Notes under the pieces: generated by a model | Seen by the model: only the letters and a program-made list of their open reading frames with translations | Told to the model about the DNA's origin: nothing | Database searches by the model: none | Assembly: GCA_018222865.1 (NCBI GenBank) | Contig: JAAEZM010000001.1 | Span: 291,747-355,746 of the forward strand | Source: Alphaproteobacteria bacterium | GTDB taxonomy: Bacteria > Pseudomonadota > Alphaproteobacteria > Caulobacterales > Maricaulaceae | Direction: 5' to 3' | DNA length: 64,000 nt | Shown here: piece by piece, positions 25,714-35,867 of the stretch | Position numbering within the stretch: the stretch's first letter is position 1 | Layout: each line of letters opens with the position of its first letter | Program-made: the position numbers and the translations under genes

Positions 25714-27198
25714 ATGTTCGGCCTATTCAAACGCTTCAGCCGCGACCGGCGCGGCAATGTCGCGATCATCTTCGCTTTAAGCCTCTTGCCCCTTGCGGTG
25801 CTGACCGGCGGCGTTGTGGACTATTCCTCAGCGATGAGCGCGCGAACACGCCTGGCCCAGGCCCTTGATGCGGCGGCTCTGGCCGTGGGCCGGGACCCGA
25901 ATATCACGTCCTCTGAAGCCACAACCCTGGCCACGGATTTCATCGTCGCGAATTACCCGGACTACGAAGTCGGCAATCTGCAAAACCTGGTCATCTCGCT
26001 CAACGATACAGACGATACGGTTCTGGTGACCGGCGAGGCGCGTCTCGACACAATCATGCTGGGGCTCATCGGAATTGATGAAATCACGGTCTCCTGGGAG
26101 AGCGAGGTTCAGCGTGCCCGTCAACGCCTGGAACTTGTCATGGTGCTCGATAATACCGGTTCCATGGGCGGATCGAAGCTCAATGATATGCGCGACAGCG
26201 CAGAACTCCTGACAGAAATTCTGTTCGACGCCGTCGATCAGCCGGGTGATGTGAATATCGGCCTGGTTCCATTCGCAGCGACTGTGAATGTCGGAACCAA
26301 TTTCGAACGAGCCTGGTGGCTTGATCCGAATGGTGATGCGCCCGAACACGGCGATTGGTCGGGCGGTCGCGATGCCAATCACTGGGATTTGTTCGACCAG
26401 ATGCGCAATGAGGAGTGGGAGGGCTGTGTTGAAGCGCGTCCCATCCCGATGGATATCGACAATACGGAGCCGAACCGGAACTCACCGGAGACTTTGTTCT
26501 TCCCGTATTTTGCTCCGGACGAGCCGGACAATGACAATGATTACCGCAATGACTATCTCAATGACGGTCGAACCGGCACCGACCACCAGCGTTTGCGCAA
26601 TATGTCGAAATACAACAATGCCCGCGTCTTGCGTGATTACGGGCCGAATATGCGCTGCACGACCACTCCGATAACGCCGATGACCACCAATGAGAACACG
26701 GTTCTCACCGCTCTGGGCCGGATGAATGCAAGCGGGACCACAAACATCCCTCAAGGCGTGGGCTGGGGCATTCGGGTGATCTCTCCGGAAGAACCCTTTA
26801 CCGAAGGCACGAGCTGGGATGATCGCGAAGTGATCAAGGCCATGGTCATTCTCACCGATGGCGAGAATGTCATGTCCGGCCGCTCGACATATCTGCGGTC
26901 CGATTATGGTGCTTACGGATTTTCGCGCCATAACCGTCTGGGAACTCGGTCCAGCAGCTCTTCCACGCTGGGCGACCGGCTGGACGGACGCCTGGCAGCC
27001 GCTTGTGACGAAGCCAAAAGCCTCGGCATCCGCGTTTACACCATCACCTTCCAGGTTTGGGATAGCGGCACGCGCGATCTGATGGAGGCCTGTGCGTCCA
27101 ATCCGACGCTCTACTTCAACTCCCCGTCAGCCGCTGCGCTGGAGGACGCCTTTGAAATGATCGCCGGCGACCTCACCAATTTGCGACTGTCGCGCTAA
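25714..27198 (+). CDS. TadE/G-like membrane protein with von Willebrand A domain
   Basis: About 494 residues. The N-terminal RRGNVAIIFALSLLPLAVLTGGVVDYS (membrane segment about 12-36) is the pilus-like hydrophobic start of TadE/TadG proteins. A vWA domain follows, with MIDAS motif VLDNTGSMGGSK (about 146-157) and a second metal loop ILTDGEN. The region 205-300 is very Asp/Asn-rich and may bind calcium. Exported, probably anchored by the N-terminal helix. The Tad secretion genes are not adjacent. The first ATG is at 25702; 25714 is equally possible. Its stop overlaps that of the convergent FKBP gene by four bases. Confidence 0.85.
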   Translation: MFGLFKRFSRDRRGNVAIIFALSLLPLAVLTGGVVDYSSAMSARTRLAQALDAAALAVGRDPNITSSEATTLATDFIVANYPDYEVGNLQNLVISLNDTDDTVLVTGEARLDTIMLGLIGIDEITVSWESEVQRARQRLELVMVLDNTGSMGGSKLNDMRDSAELLTEILFDAVDQPGDVNIGLVPFAATVNVGTNFERAWWLDPNGDAPEHGDWSGGRDANHWDLFDQMRNEEWEGCVEARPIPMDIDNTEPNRNSPETLFFPYFAPDEPDNDNDYRNDYLNDGRTGTDHQRLRNMSKYNNARVLRDYGPNMRCTTTPITPMTTNENTVLTALGRMNASGTTNIPQGVGWGIRVISPEEPFTEGTSWDDREVIKAMVILTDGENVMSGRSTYLRSDYGAYGFSRHNRLGTRSSSSSTLGDRLDGRLAAACDEAKSLGIRVYTITFQVWDSGTRDLMEACASNPTLYFNSPSAAALEDAFEMIAGDLTNLRLSR

Positions 27199-27797
27199 CC
27201 CGCCTCGGCTTCATCCTCTTCCAGACCCGGCAGAGCCAACAGCTCCAGCTGGAAGACAAGGGCTTCGTTCGGACCGATCGGACCGCCCGGCGTCCCGCTC
27301 GGGCCATATCCGAGATTGGGATGCACATAGAGTTCCCAGTTTTCACCCACACGCATGAGCGGGAGCGCTTCGACCCACGCCGCGATCAGACGATCGGACG
27401 GGAAGGTGACCGGATCCCCCATGGCATAGCTATCATTGAAGGCGACGCCATTGGGGTGGATGGCGCGGTAGTGCACCGTCACCAGATCGCCGGTCTCCGG
27501 CGAGACCTCATCAGCGACAGCGGTCTGGATGCGATAAATCAGACCGGAGGGCAGCTGGAAGACGCATTCCTGCTCCAGGACCATGTCGAGGAATTCAGCT
27601 GAGGCTTCGGCATTGGCTTGCGGATTGCGGCTGGTTGGATCGAAGCTTTCAGAGAAGATCGGCCCCTCCGCTTCGGTCACGCAATTGCGGGCCTCGGAAA
27701 GATCCCCTTCAAACACCGGCCGGGAATTGCCGCCGGAACAGGCCGCGAGCACAAGGGCCAGAGCCGAAAAGGACAGAGCTTTGCCAAAACGCATCAT
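27195..27797 (-). CDS. FKBP-type peptidyl-prolyl isomerase lipoprotein
   Basis: A 200-residue lipoprotein: lipobox LVLAACS with Cys at about 20. A Gly/Asp-rich linker leads to an FKBP domain (about 85-190) with VHYRAIHPNGVAFNDSY and the NLGYGPSG loop typical of FkpA/MIP-like enzymes. It would help fold envelope proteins. Its ATG overlaps the stop of the M16 peptidase gene by four bases (ATGA), so translation is coupled and the two products probably work together in envelope quality control. Confidence 0.88.
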   Translation of the reverse strand: MMRFGKALSFSALALVLAACSGGNSRPVFEGDLSEARNCVTEAEGPIFSESFDPTSRNPQANAEASAEFLDMVLEQECVFQLPSGLIYRIQTAVADEVSPETGDLVTVHYRAIHPNGVAFNDSYAMGDPVTFPSDRLIAAWVEALPLMRVGENWELYVHPNLGYGPSGTPGGPIGPNEALVFQLELLALPGLEEDEAEAG

Positions 27798-30676
27798 GGA
27801 TTCACCTCTTGATTGGTGTCTGCTTCGGCGCTCACCGGCAAAATGGTGACGCGCAAGCTGTTTTCATTAACTAGGTAATCGCGAGCCAGCGCGATCAGTT
27901 CATCGCGGCTAATGCCGGCATAATCACTCTCCAATGTCCGGATATCATCCAGACGAGAGGGTTCGCGGAAGGATCCTGCAAGCCAGGCCATCCAGCTCGC
28001 ATTGCTGTCACCTTGAGCCTCTTCGATAGACTCCATGATCGGACGGCGAGCCCGGAGCAGCTCGTCCTCACTGATGTCTCCCGCCGCCAGTCCCGCGGCC
28101 AGCTCGTCAACGACCGCATAAGTCTGCGCCACATTCTCGCGAGCCACATCAACACCGACCCACAGATAGCCGAAGTCCGGATAGGTCCGCGAGGCCTGCT
28201 CACTCGCAAAGGCGGAATAGGTAAAGCCCTCCTGCTCTCGCAAGCGTTCGGTCAGCTTGAGATCAAATACGCCGCGCAGCAGTCTGAGGGCCCGGCGCTG
28301 GCGCGTATCTTCGCCATCCGCCGTTGGCCAATAGATATTGACCATCGCTTGCTCGGGCGGACCGTTATGGGTCAAGACCAGCGGCTCAGCTTGAGCATCG
28401 GGGAAGCGGATTGTGCGCGCTTCGGGATAATCGCTCCAGCTCTGCGCGCGCGCTGGCAGCGCACCAAATGTCGCCGCTACAGCCTCAACTGCCTGTGCTT
28501 CACTCAGATCGCCCACGACGGTGATCTCGATCGGCGCTGCTTCGAGTGCCGGAGAGAGAAAAGCCTCAATATCGGCCAGGGTGATAGCCGCAGCCTCTTC
28601 TTCCGTTGGGAAGCCATAGCGCTGATCACCGCTACGCAGCAGGCGCGCGACATCCGATTGTAGGATGCCGGATGGCGATGAGCGCAGATTGCGACGGAGT
28701 TCCGGAGCAATTGCCTGGAAGCGCGCCAGCCCCTCTTCACGCCAGCCCGGATCCGTCAGATACGCCGCGAAAAGCTGCATCTGTGTCAGGAAATCCTCCT
28801 GGGTGGAGGCGCCCTGAAAGCCAAAACGTGACTCACCAATGCTGAAGTCGAGCTGGACATTGCGGCCGGCGAGGGCCCGCCCCAGATCATCATAGGAAAT
28901 ATCGCCCAGACCTGATGCCAGGAAGATGTAGGAGGTGAGCGTGTCGACGGTCGGCTTGATGCGCGGCTCCAGCTCGCCCGCCCCGAAATTGACGCGGACC
29001 AGGACACGACCCGTGTCGAAATCCGTTTCCTTGAAGCTTAGCTGGACACCGTTTTCAAAGCGCAGCCGAACAAGATCGAGATCGTCGATTTCCTCGCGGC
29101 TGGCCACAGCGCCCGGCGTGCCGAAATCCGTGTATTCGAAACGGGCCTGCTCGAGCTCTATCGGTGCTTCCAGCGCCACCTCGGCACTTGCCTCCCAGAG
29201 GGCCTTCAGGGTGTTCTCCGGCTCGCTCATCTCCAGCGATGTTGCCAGGAAGATGATCGGCTCGACGCCCTCCCAGCGCGCACGGAACGCAGCTTCAACA
29301 GCCTCAACCGTGATGCGCTCCATACCCGCCTCATAGCGCGCCAGTGTGGATTGCGGCGTCGTGAAGACCTGACCCTCTCGCCAAGCCTCCCAGAGCTGGT
29401 CTGCAAGCTGACGTGTGTCCTGGGTATCGGCCCGCTCAGCGGCTGCCCGCATGGCGGCGTACTGATTGGCGACTTGCTCATCCAGCTCCGCCTGAGTGAA
29501 GCCAAAAGTCAGGGCGCGGCGCAGCTCCTGCTCGACAATGGCCACCCCGTCTTCCCAGCGCTCCGGTGCCAGAACCGCCAGAATACCAGCGCGCTCGGCT
29601 ACGCCGAAATCCGGGCCATGCGCGGCTTGTGCCTCGAGCAAGGGCGAGGTTCCTGCACTGATCATGGTCTCGAAACGGCGGGAGAGGATCGCATTGCCGA
29701 TCGAGGCCAGATTATTCTCGAAACGCGTTTCGACCATGTCGGCGCGCTCTTCCAGCGGACGCAAGGCATCCACGGTCAAGATTGTGTAGACTTCCGGATC
29801 ATGAAGATAACCGACGGAGAAAGGCCGGGCCGGGTTGATCTCGCCAATATCCGGATCCGGACGCAGGGTCTCAGGCCCCTGCCAATCGGCGAAGCGTTCT
29901 GAAACCCGCCCTTCCATATCGTCCACATCGACATCGCCCGTCACCACCAGCAGGGCGCGTTGCGGCACGTAGAAATTCTCGTAGTAATCGACGAATTGAT
30001 CGCGTGTCGCAGTTTCAATGATCGCAGGAATACCGATCGGATCCCGTTCAGTAATCAAAGTGCCTGGATAGCGAAAACGCTGGAGAGCCACGCTCCAGCG
30101 GCGCAAGGGACTGTTGCGGACGCGGTCTTCCGACAGGATGACACCGCGCTCGCGATCAATCGCCGCCGGGTCAAACAGCATCTCGCTGGCCGTTTCGCGC
30201 AGCAAGAAAAGCGCGGTGTCTATCGTGGCATCGTCATTTTCCGGCAAGTCGAGCTGATAGCCGACGGTCTCATAACCGGTGAAGGCATTGGTATCAGGAC
30301 CAAAGGCGAGACCATAGCGCTCCAGCAAGGGCACCATCTCCCCTTCAGGGACATTCGTCGTGCCGTTAAAGGCCATGTGTTCGATGAAATGTGCCAGGCC
30401 GCGCTGGTCATCGCTTTCGGCTAAAGATCCCACATTGAACACCAGCCGCATGGCAGCGGTGTCCTCTGGTGTTGCGTTCGCCAGAATGGCGTAACGCATA
30501 CCATTCTCCAGCTGACCGTAACGAACATCCGGATGGACCGGCAGATCGCTGCTTTCATGCGCGAAGGCGAGGCCGACCTCGGCGGGCTGTTCCACTGGTT
30601 CCCCGCCAGAACAGGCAGCCAGGGCAAACGCCATCAGGCCGATCCCGGCGAGGGTCTTGAAAACTGTCTTGGCCAT
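27794..30676 (-). CDS. M16 family zinc metallopeptidase, lipoprotein
   Basis: A 960-residue pitrilysin-type protein with a lipoprotein signal (Cys22 in LAACSGG). The inverted zinc motif HFIEH is intact at 96-100 with the distal Glu expected in the ERGVILSEDRVRNSP segment. A second, catalytically empty M16 half occupies about 520-940, as in PqqL/pitrilysin single-chain enzymes. It probably degrades peptides in the periplasm. First gene of a two-gene unit with the FKBP lipoprotein. Confidence 0.93.
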   Translation of the reverse strand: MAKTVFKTLAGIGLMAFALAACSGGEPVEQPAEVGLAFAHESSDLPVHPDVRYGQLENGMRYAILANATPEDTAAMRLVFNVGSLAESDDQRGLAHFIEHMAFNGTTNVPEGEMVPLLERYGLAFGPDTNAFTGYETVGYQLDLPENDDATIDTALFLLRETASEMLFDPAAIDRERGVILSEDRVRNSPLRRWSVALQRFRYPGTLITERDPIGIPAIIETATRDQFVDYYENFYVPQRALLVVTGDVDVDDMEGRVSERFADWQGPETLRPDPDIGEINPARPFSVGYLHDPEVYTILTVDALRPLEERADMVETRFENNLASIGNAILSRRFETMISAGTSPLLEAQAAHGPDFGVAERAGILAVLAPERWEDGVAIVEQELRRALTFGFTQAELDEQVANQYAAMRAAAERADTQDTRQLADQLWEAWREGQVFTTPQSTLARYEAGMERITVEAVEAAFRARWEGVEPIIFLATSLEMSEPENTLKALWEASAEVALEAPIELEQARFEYTDFGTPGAVASREEIDDLDLVRLRFENGVQLSFKETDFDTGRVLVRVNFGAGELEPRIKPTVDTLTSYIFLASGLGDISYDDLGRALAGRNVQLDFSIGESRFGFQGASTQEDFLTQMQLFAAYLTDPGWREEGLARFQAIAPELRRNLRSSPSGILQSDVARLLRSGDQRYGFPTEEEAAAITLADIEAFLSPALEAAPIEITVVGDLSEAQAVEAVAATFGALPARAQSWSDYPEARTIRFPDAQAEPLVLTHNGPPEQAMVNIYWPTADGEDTRQRRALRLLRGVFDLKLTERLREQEGFTYSAFASEQASRTYPDFGYLWVGVDVARENVAQTYAVVDELAAGLAAGDISEDELLRARRPIMESIEEAQGDSNASWMAWLAGSFREPSRLDDIRTLESDYAGISRDELIALARDYLVNENSLRVTILPVSAEADTNQEVNP

Positions 30677-30773
30677 GCTGGTTATCCTGTACGCAATCGC
30701 TCGCTGATGAGCCTAGTCCGCGATCGCGGCATGTCGAATGAAAATGCGGACACGCTGCGGAGAGCTTGGCCGC

Positions 30774-32651
30774 TCAGGCCGCATCAGCATCTGTTTCATC
30801 ATGCTCGGCAACCCAATGCCCGGGCTCCACCTCGACCAATTGCGGGCGGTATTGTTCCGCGTCCGGGTCATCGATCAGCTTGGAGCGCATGAAGCGCAAT
30901 TGCGCCCGCGTATCCATGGGCGAGGGCAATTCCCCGTCCAGCTTCAGGCGTTCGCGCGTTTTCTCAATCAGCGGGTCGGGTACAGGCACTGCGGATATCA
31001 GAGCCCGCGTATAGGGGTGGCGCGGATTGTTATAGAGCTGCTCACGACTCGCGAGCTCCACCACGCGCCCAAGATAAAGGACCATGACCCGGTGAGAGAT
31101 TTCCCGCACGACGGACAAGTCGTGAGAGATGAAGACCATGGATAGCCCCATCTCGTGCTGCAGCTTGATCAGCAAATCCACAATCTGCGCCTGGATCGAC
31201 ACGTCGAGTGCCGAGACGGCCTCATCGCACACGACCAGCTTAGGCTCCAGGATCATCGCGCGGGCGATGCCAACGCGCTGGTTCTGCCCGCCGGAGAGCT
31301 CGTGCGGATAGCGGTTGATCATATCCGGGTCGAGCCCGACCTTGCCCATCATTTGGCGGACCTTCGCCTGACGCTCGGCGCGCTTCATCTTCGGTCGATG
31401 CGTCAGCAAAGGCTCTGCGATGGACGCCCCGATCGTCATGCGCGGATCAAGCGAGGCCAGCGGATCCTGGAAGACAATCTGGAAGCCTTGGCGTTCATCA
31501 CGCAATTGCTTTGAATTGAGGCCGAACAGGTCTTTGCCCAGCCAGGCCACGCTGCCGGCTTTCGCCGGTACAAGGCGAAGGATCGCCCGGGCCAGGGTCG
31601 ACTTGCCACAGCCTGACTCGCCGACGACCCCGAGTGTTTCGCCAGGCCGAAGATCGAAACTGACGCCATCCACGGCGCGCAGCGTCTTGTAGGTTGGACG
31701 GAAACCGCTGGAAACCTCGATCGGGAAATGCACCTTGATGTCATCGGCTTTGAGCAAGGGTTCCGCATCCGGGTTCGCGACCGGCTCCAACTGCGTGCCA
31801 CCGGGACGTTCATCCGCATCAATACGCGGCATGGCGTCGAGCAGCATGCGGGTATAGGCATCGGTCGGTGAAGCGAAGATCTGCTCCACATCGCCACCTT
31901 CGACATAGACGCCGCTTTTCATCACCTGAACGCGGTCCGCCATGCGCGCAACCACCCCCATATCATGGGTGATCAACGCCAAGGCTGCGCCGGTTTCGCG
32001 CTTCAGCTCATCCATAATGTCCAGCACTTCAGCCTGTACTGTTACGTCCAGAGCCGTAGTCGGCTCGTCGCAGATCAGAAGATCCGGCTCGCAAAGCATG
32101 GACATTGCAATCATCACACGCTGACGCATGCCGCCGGACAGTTCATGGGGGAACTGATCGAGACGACGCCGTGCTTCAGGAATACGGACACGCTCAAGCC
32201 ACTCCAAAGAGCGCGCTTGCGCAGCTTTGCCCTTCAGCTTCATGTGGATACCCAGCACCTCAGACATTTGCTGCCCGACTTTCATGTGGGGTGTCAGAGA
32301 GGTGAGCGGATCCTGGAAAATCATTGTCATGTTCCGGCCGCGCACTTCATTGAGCTTGCGCACCGGCAGCCCAAGGATTTCGCGACCGCGATACCGGATC
32401 GACCCTTTCGCCTGTCCGTTTGATGCCAGCAATCCCATCGCCGAGAGGAATGTCTGGCTCTTGCCGGAACCCGACTCGCCCACCACGGCCAGGCACTCGC
32501 CTTCATTGATGTGCAGCGAAATTCCGCGCACAGCATCCACCAACCCATCCGGCGTCTGAAAGCTCACATTGAGGTTTTCGACTTCAAGGACAGGGCCCTG
32601 GCCCGGGCTCGTAGTTTGGCTAGAAGACACGCGCTTTACTCCATCGATCAC
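30774..32651 (-). CDS. double ATP-binding protein of a peptide (Opp/Yej-type) ABC transporter
   Basis: A 625-residue fusion of two Opp-type ATPases. The first Walker A is GESGSGKS (58-65) with signature LSGGMRQRV and Walker B LICDEPT. The second Walker A is GESGCGKS (near 350) with LSGGQNQRV and VVCDEAVSALDV. The oligopeptide-binding C-terminal motif (NPRHPYTRALI) is present. It resembles YejF/GsiA-type fusions that energise import of short peptides. No permease or binding-protein gene lies next to it, so the transporter is completed elsewhere. Confidence 0.92.
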   Translation of the reverse strand: MIDGVKRVSSSQTTSPGQGPVLEVENLNVSFQTPDGLVDAVRGISLHINEGECLAVVGESGSGKSQTFLSAMGLLASNGQAKGSIRYRGREILGLPVRKLNEVRGRNMTMIFQDPLTSLTPHMKVGQQMSEVLGIHMKLKGKAAQARSLEWLERVRIPEARRRLDQFPHELSGGMRQRVMIAMSMLCEPDLLICDEPTTALDVTVQAEVLDIMDELKRETGAALALITHDMGVVARMADRVQVMKSGVYVEGGDVEQIFASPTDAYTRMLLDAMPRIDADERPGGTQLEPVANPDAEPLLKADDIKVHFPIEVSSGFRPTYKTLRAVDGVSFDLRPGETLGVVGESGCGKSTLARAILRLVPAKAGSVAWLGKDLFGLNSKQLRDERQGFQIVFQDPLASLDPRMTIGASIAEPLLTHRPKMKRAERQAKVRQMMGKVGLDPDMINRYPHELSGGQNQRVGIARAMILEPKLVVCDEAVSALDVSIQAQIVDLLIKLQHEMGLSMVFISHDLSVVREISHRVMVLYLGRVVELASREQLYNNPRHPYTRALISAVPVPDPLIEKTRERLKLDGELPSPMDTRAQLRFMRSKLIDDPDAEQYRPQLVEVEPGHWVAEHDETDADAA

Positions 32652-32752
32652 TATGACCAGCCCGCACTCTAGCTTCTCGCTGCGGCTTGACCAGAGGCAG
32701 GCTCAGACGGCCTTGCTCATGCCATATGTCTTGGGGTTTGAGCGAAGGCGTT

Positions 32753-32767
32753 TTAATAACACTTTAG
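32753..32767 (+). promoter_or_regulatory. CtrA-like site (one mismatch) upstream of the PAS kinase
   Basis: TTAA-N7-TTAG at 32753-32767, one base off the CtrA consensus TTAA-N7-TTAA, 62 bp before the kinase ATG and in the divergent promoter with the ABC gene. Sequence match is direct; binding is inference. Confidence 0.3.
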
Positions 32768-32828
32768 ATTTTGCTCGCTTGTATCGAGCGGTCAGCTATT
32801 CAGGCTTATCTTCGGCGGTCTTAGCACT

Positions 32829-35800
32829 ATGAGCTTCAGCACATCCGACATGTTGCGGGCGATGTACCAGAACTCGACCTCCGCGGTGGTGTCGGCGAAT
32901 CTTGATCGCGAGCTGACGGCGATGAACCCGGCTGCGGAGCGCTTGTTCGGATATTCCGAACAGGAAATCATCGGCAAGAAGAGCCAGATTATCTATGCCG
33001 ATCCGCGCGATTACAGTCGCCTGGGGCAATCGCACTTCAATTCCCTCGACGATGAAGACGGGCTGGCGAAACCCTATCGCGCCAAATACCGCACCAAGGA
33101 CGGGCGCGTCTTTGACGGCGAGACAGTCGGCTGTCCGATTTTTGACGACAAGGGCAAGCGCCAGGGCTTTTTGTGCATCATTAGTGATGTCACCCACCGC
33201 CTCGCACTGCAGGCGAAGCTTGAAGCGAGCGACATTCAGCTGCGCGCGGCTCTCGCCTCTGCAAATGAGGGCGCGTTCTCGCTCAACCTGGTCACCGGGC
33301 TTGGATCAACGCGCGGCTTCATCAATGAATTTATGGGCATCAGCACAACTGATGCGACCATCAGCCTGGAGCGCTGGCGACAGGTGATTGAAGACAGCCA
33401 TCGCGCTCGCTTCGATGCAAGCCTGGACGAATTGCGCAAGCGCCCGGGCGCTCAGATGGATGAATCCTTCCTCGCCCATCGCAGCGATGGCGCGCAGCGT
33501 TGGCTGCAGATCCGCGGCCGCGTTTCCGAATTCGCCCGCGACGGCTCGGCACTGCGCGTCACGGGCGTCATCTCTGACGTCACAGACCGCCAGACCCTTG
33601 AGCAAAAGCTCGCAGATCGCGAACGCCAGCTGGCAAACGCGCTTACCGCCGGGGCCTGTGGGGCCTGGGAACTGGATCTGGAAAAGCAACAGATCACGCC
33701 AATCGGAGAAATTCGCGGCATGCTGGGGGTCCCCTCCAGCCCTGTCGAGATCGATGCGGAATACTGGCTTGAAAAGACGCATAAGGATCAGCGCGATCTT
33801 GTCCGAAGCCAGATCGAGGCCTTTTTCTCCGGGCAACAGAGCGAGGTCGACGTCACCTATCAGCTCCGCGATGCTCGAACCGATACCTGGCGTTGGCTGC
33901 GCGCGATCGGAAAGACCACAGACGAGAAGCCCGGTTCGCGCAAAGCCGCAGGCGTCCTTATCGACGTCACCGAAAATATGCGACTTGAGCAGCGCGCTGA
34001 AGAGTCAGAGATGCGATTGCGCGGCGCTCTCGAAGCGACCGGTGAAGGTGCGTGGCACCTAAATCTTCAAACGCTTGAAGCATCCATCACCAGTGTTTTG
34101 AGCCGCATGATGGGCCTGGGCGATGGCGATGCGGACACCCGCTTCGACACCTGGCTGGAACGCGTCCACGAAGATGATCAGGAAATGTGCCGTGAGGCGC
34201 TCGCCCAATTGATCGAAGGCGATCCGGATCACATCGACTTCAATCTACGCTATCGGTCGGAAGAAGATGGCTGGATTCATCTTCACAATCGTGGCCGTGT
34301 CACCGAGTGGGATGAGAACGGGCGACCGACCATGGCGGCCGGTTTCATGACCGATGTCACCGAGCTCGCCAACACAACAGAAGCCCTGTCCCAGCGCGAA
34401 CAATTGCTAAGCGATGCGATTGAAGCATCGACACTGGCGATCTGGCGCTATGACCGGCCGGCCAACATGATGTGGCTGCGCGGCGATATCGTTGCAGACC
34501 TTTATGGCGAAGGGCGCGAGCGCTCCGTTCCAGGTCAGGAGTGGCATGAGCTGCATCACCCGGATGATATCGGGGCCGCCTATAAGAGCCTGGATGGCGT
34601 CTGGTCTGAACCGGGCAGGAGCCAGACCATTGATTTCCGGCTGAAGACCCATTCTGGGGAGTGGATCTGGTATCGCGCTACCGGCCGCCGTCCGCTGGTT
34701 GACGGGACACAACCCGCAAACATGACCACAGGTGTTGTTATCAATATCGACGCGGCCGTACGCGAGAACGAAGCTGTGGAAGCCGAGCGCAAACGCTTCG
34801 AGCAGATCTATAATGCAACGCCCGCCATGCTGCACACGATCGAGATCGATAGCGGCGAGATCGTGCAGGTCAGTGATTTCTGGCTGCAATCGCTTGGTTA
34901 TCGCCGAAGCGAAGTCATTGGCCACAAATCGACCGACTTTCTTGATGAGGAATCCGCTCGGCGGGCCCGTGAACACTCCTTCCCGGCCCTTGAAGAGACC
35001 GGGTTCAACGAGAATATTCCCTATCGCTTCCGGCGCCGTGATGGATCCTATATGGATGTCCTGCTCTCATCCTTCCTTGTGGACGATGGGGGCGTGCGAC
35101 GCTCCTACGCTGTGATGACGGATGTCACCCCCTTGCGGACGGCCTATGAGCAGCTTGAGCGCTCGAATAAAGAGCTCGATCGCTTCGCCACCGTCGCCTC
35201 CCATGACTTGCAGGAACCTCTGCGCAAAATCAGTGCCTTCGCGGCCCTGGTCCGCCGCCGATATGGCGACGAGATTGACGCGGAGGGCGTGCGCTCGCTC
35301 GACTTCCTTGTCGATGCCGCTCAACGCATGCAGGGGCTGATCGACGACCTCCTCACCTATTCCAAAATGGCCAGCCAGCCTTTGCGAATGCAATCCGTGG
35401 ATCTCGACGACCTCATCGCGGATGTGATCGACACGCTGGACACCAGCATCAATGAAAGCGGCGCTCAAATTCAGGTGGAGCGCTTGCCGAAACTCCGCGG
35501 CGACCCGCTACTCCTGCGCCAAAGCTTCCAGAATCTGATCAGCAATGCCGTCAAATACCGGGCTGATGGCGCCCCGAAGGTCACCGTGACGGCGGAGATG
35601 AAGGATCAGGAGCTGGTTCTTTGCGTGCGTGATGATGGTATCGGCCTTGATCCGAAATTCGCCGAAAAAATCTTTGCGCCCTTCCAGCGTTTGCATTCTC
35701 GCGACGAGTATAAAGGGACAGGGATCGGCCTCGCGATTGTGCGCCAGTCGATAGAGCGGCATGGCGGGCGAGTCTGGGTTGAATCAGAACCGGGCCAGGG

Positions 35801-35864
35801 CTCGGCCTTCTATGTCGCCCTGCCAGCACGGATTGTTCTCGGCCCAGCGGACGCAGTACTCTAG
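32829..35864 (+). CDS. multi-PAS soluble sensor histidine kinase
   Basis: A 1011-residue cytoplasmic kinase without membrane segments. About six PAS/PAC modules are arranged in a row (roughly 10-125, 138-258, 262-380, 387-505, 515-640, 650-770), several ending in the ISDVT / IDVTE strand. The dimerisation domain has the phosphorylated His792 in ASHDLQEPLRK. The ATPase shows NLISNAVKY, DDGIGLDPKF and GTGIGLAI. It lacks a receiver domain and no response regulator is adjacent, so it is an orphan. Multiple PAS modules suggest integration of redox or ligand signals. Confidence 0.93.
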   Translation: MSFSTSDMLRAMYQNSTSAVVSANLDRELTAMNPAAERLFGYSEQEIIGKKSQIIYADPRDYSRLGQSHFNSLDDEDGLAKPYRAKYRTKDGRVFDGETVGCPIFDDKGKRQGFLCIISDVTHRLALQAKLEASDIQLRAALASANEGAFSLNLVTGLGSTRGFINEFMGISTTDATISLERWRQVIEDSHRARFDASLDELRKRPGAQMDESFLAHRSDGAQRWLQIRGRVSEFARDGSALRVTGVISDVTDRQTLEQKLADRERQLANALTAGACGAWELDLEKQQITPIGEIRGMLGVPSSPVEIDAEYWLEKTHKDQRDLVRSQIEAFFSGQQSEVDVTYQLRDARTDTWRWLRAIGKTTDEKPGSRKAAGVLIDVTENMRLEQRAEESEMRLRGALEATGEGAWHLNLQTLEASITSVLSRMMGLGDGDADTRFDTWLERVHEDDQEMCREALAQLIEGDPDHIDFNLRYRSEEDGWIHLHNRGRVTEWDENGRPTMAAGFMTDVTELANTTEALSQREQLLSDAIEASTLAIWRYDRPANMMWLRGDIVADLYGEGRERSVPGQEWHELHHPDDIGAAYKSLDGVWSEPGRSQTIDFRLKTHSGEWIWYRATGRRPLVDGTQPANMTTGVVINIDAAVRENEAVEAERKRFEQIYNATPAMLHTIEIDSGEIVQVSDFWLQSLGYRRSEVIGHKSTDFLDEESARRAREHSFPALEETGFNENIPYRFRRRDGSYMDVLLSSFLVDDGGVRRSYAVMTDVTPLRTAYEQLERSNKELDRFATVASHDLQEPLRKISAFAALVRRRYGDEIDAEGVRSLDFLVDAAQRMQGLIDDLLTYSKMASQPLRMQSVDLDDLIADVIDTLDTSINESGAQIQVERLPKLRGDPLLLRQSFQNLISNAVKYRADGAPKVTVTAEMKDQELVLCVRDDGIGLDPKFAEKIFAPFQRLHSRDEYKGTGIGLAIVRQSIERHGGRVWVESEPGQGSAFYVALPARIVLGPADAVL

Positions 35865-35867
35865 GCG

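Noticed and set aside
30774-32651. Double-ATPase gene considered as an antibiotic-resistance ABC-F protein.
   Set aside because: It has Opp-type C-terminal NPRHPYTRALI motifs and lacks the ABC-F interdomain linker.
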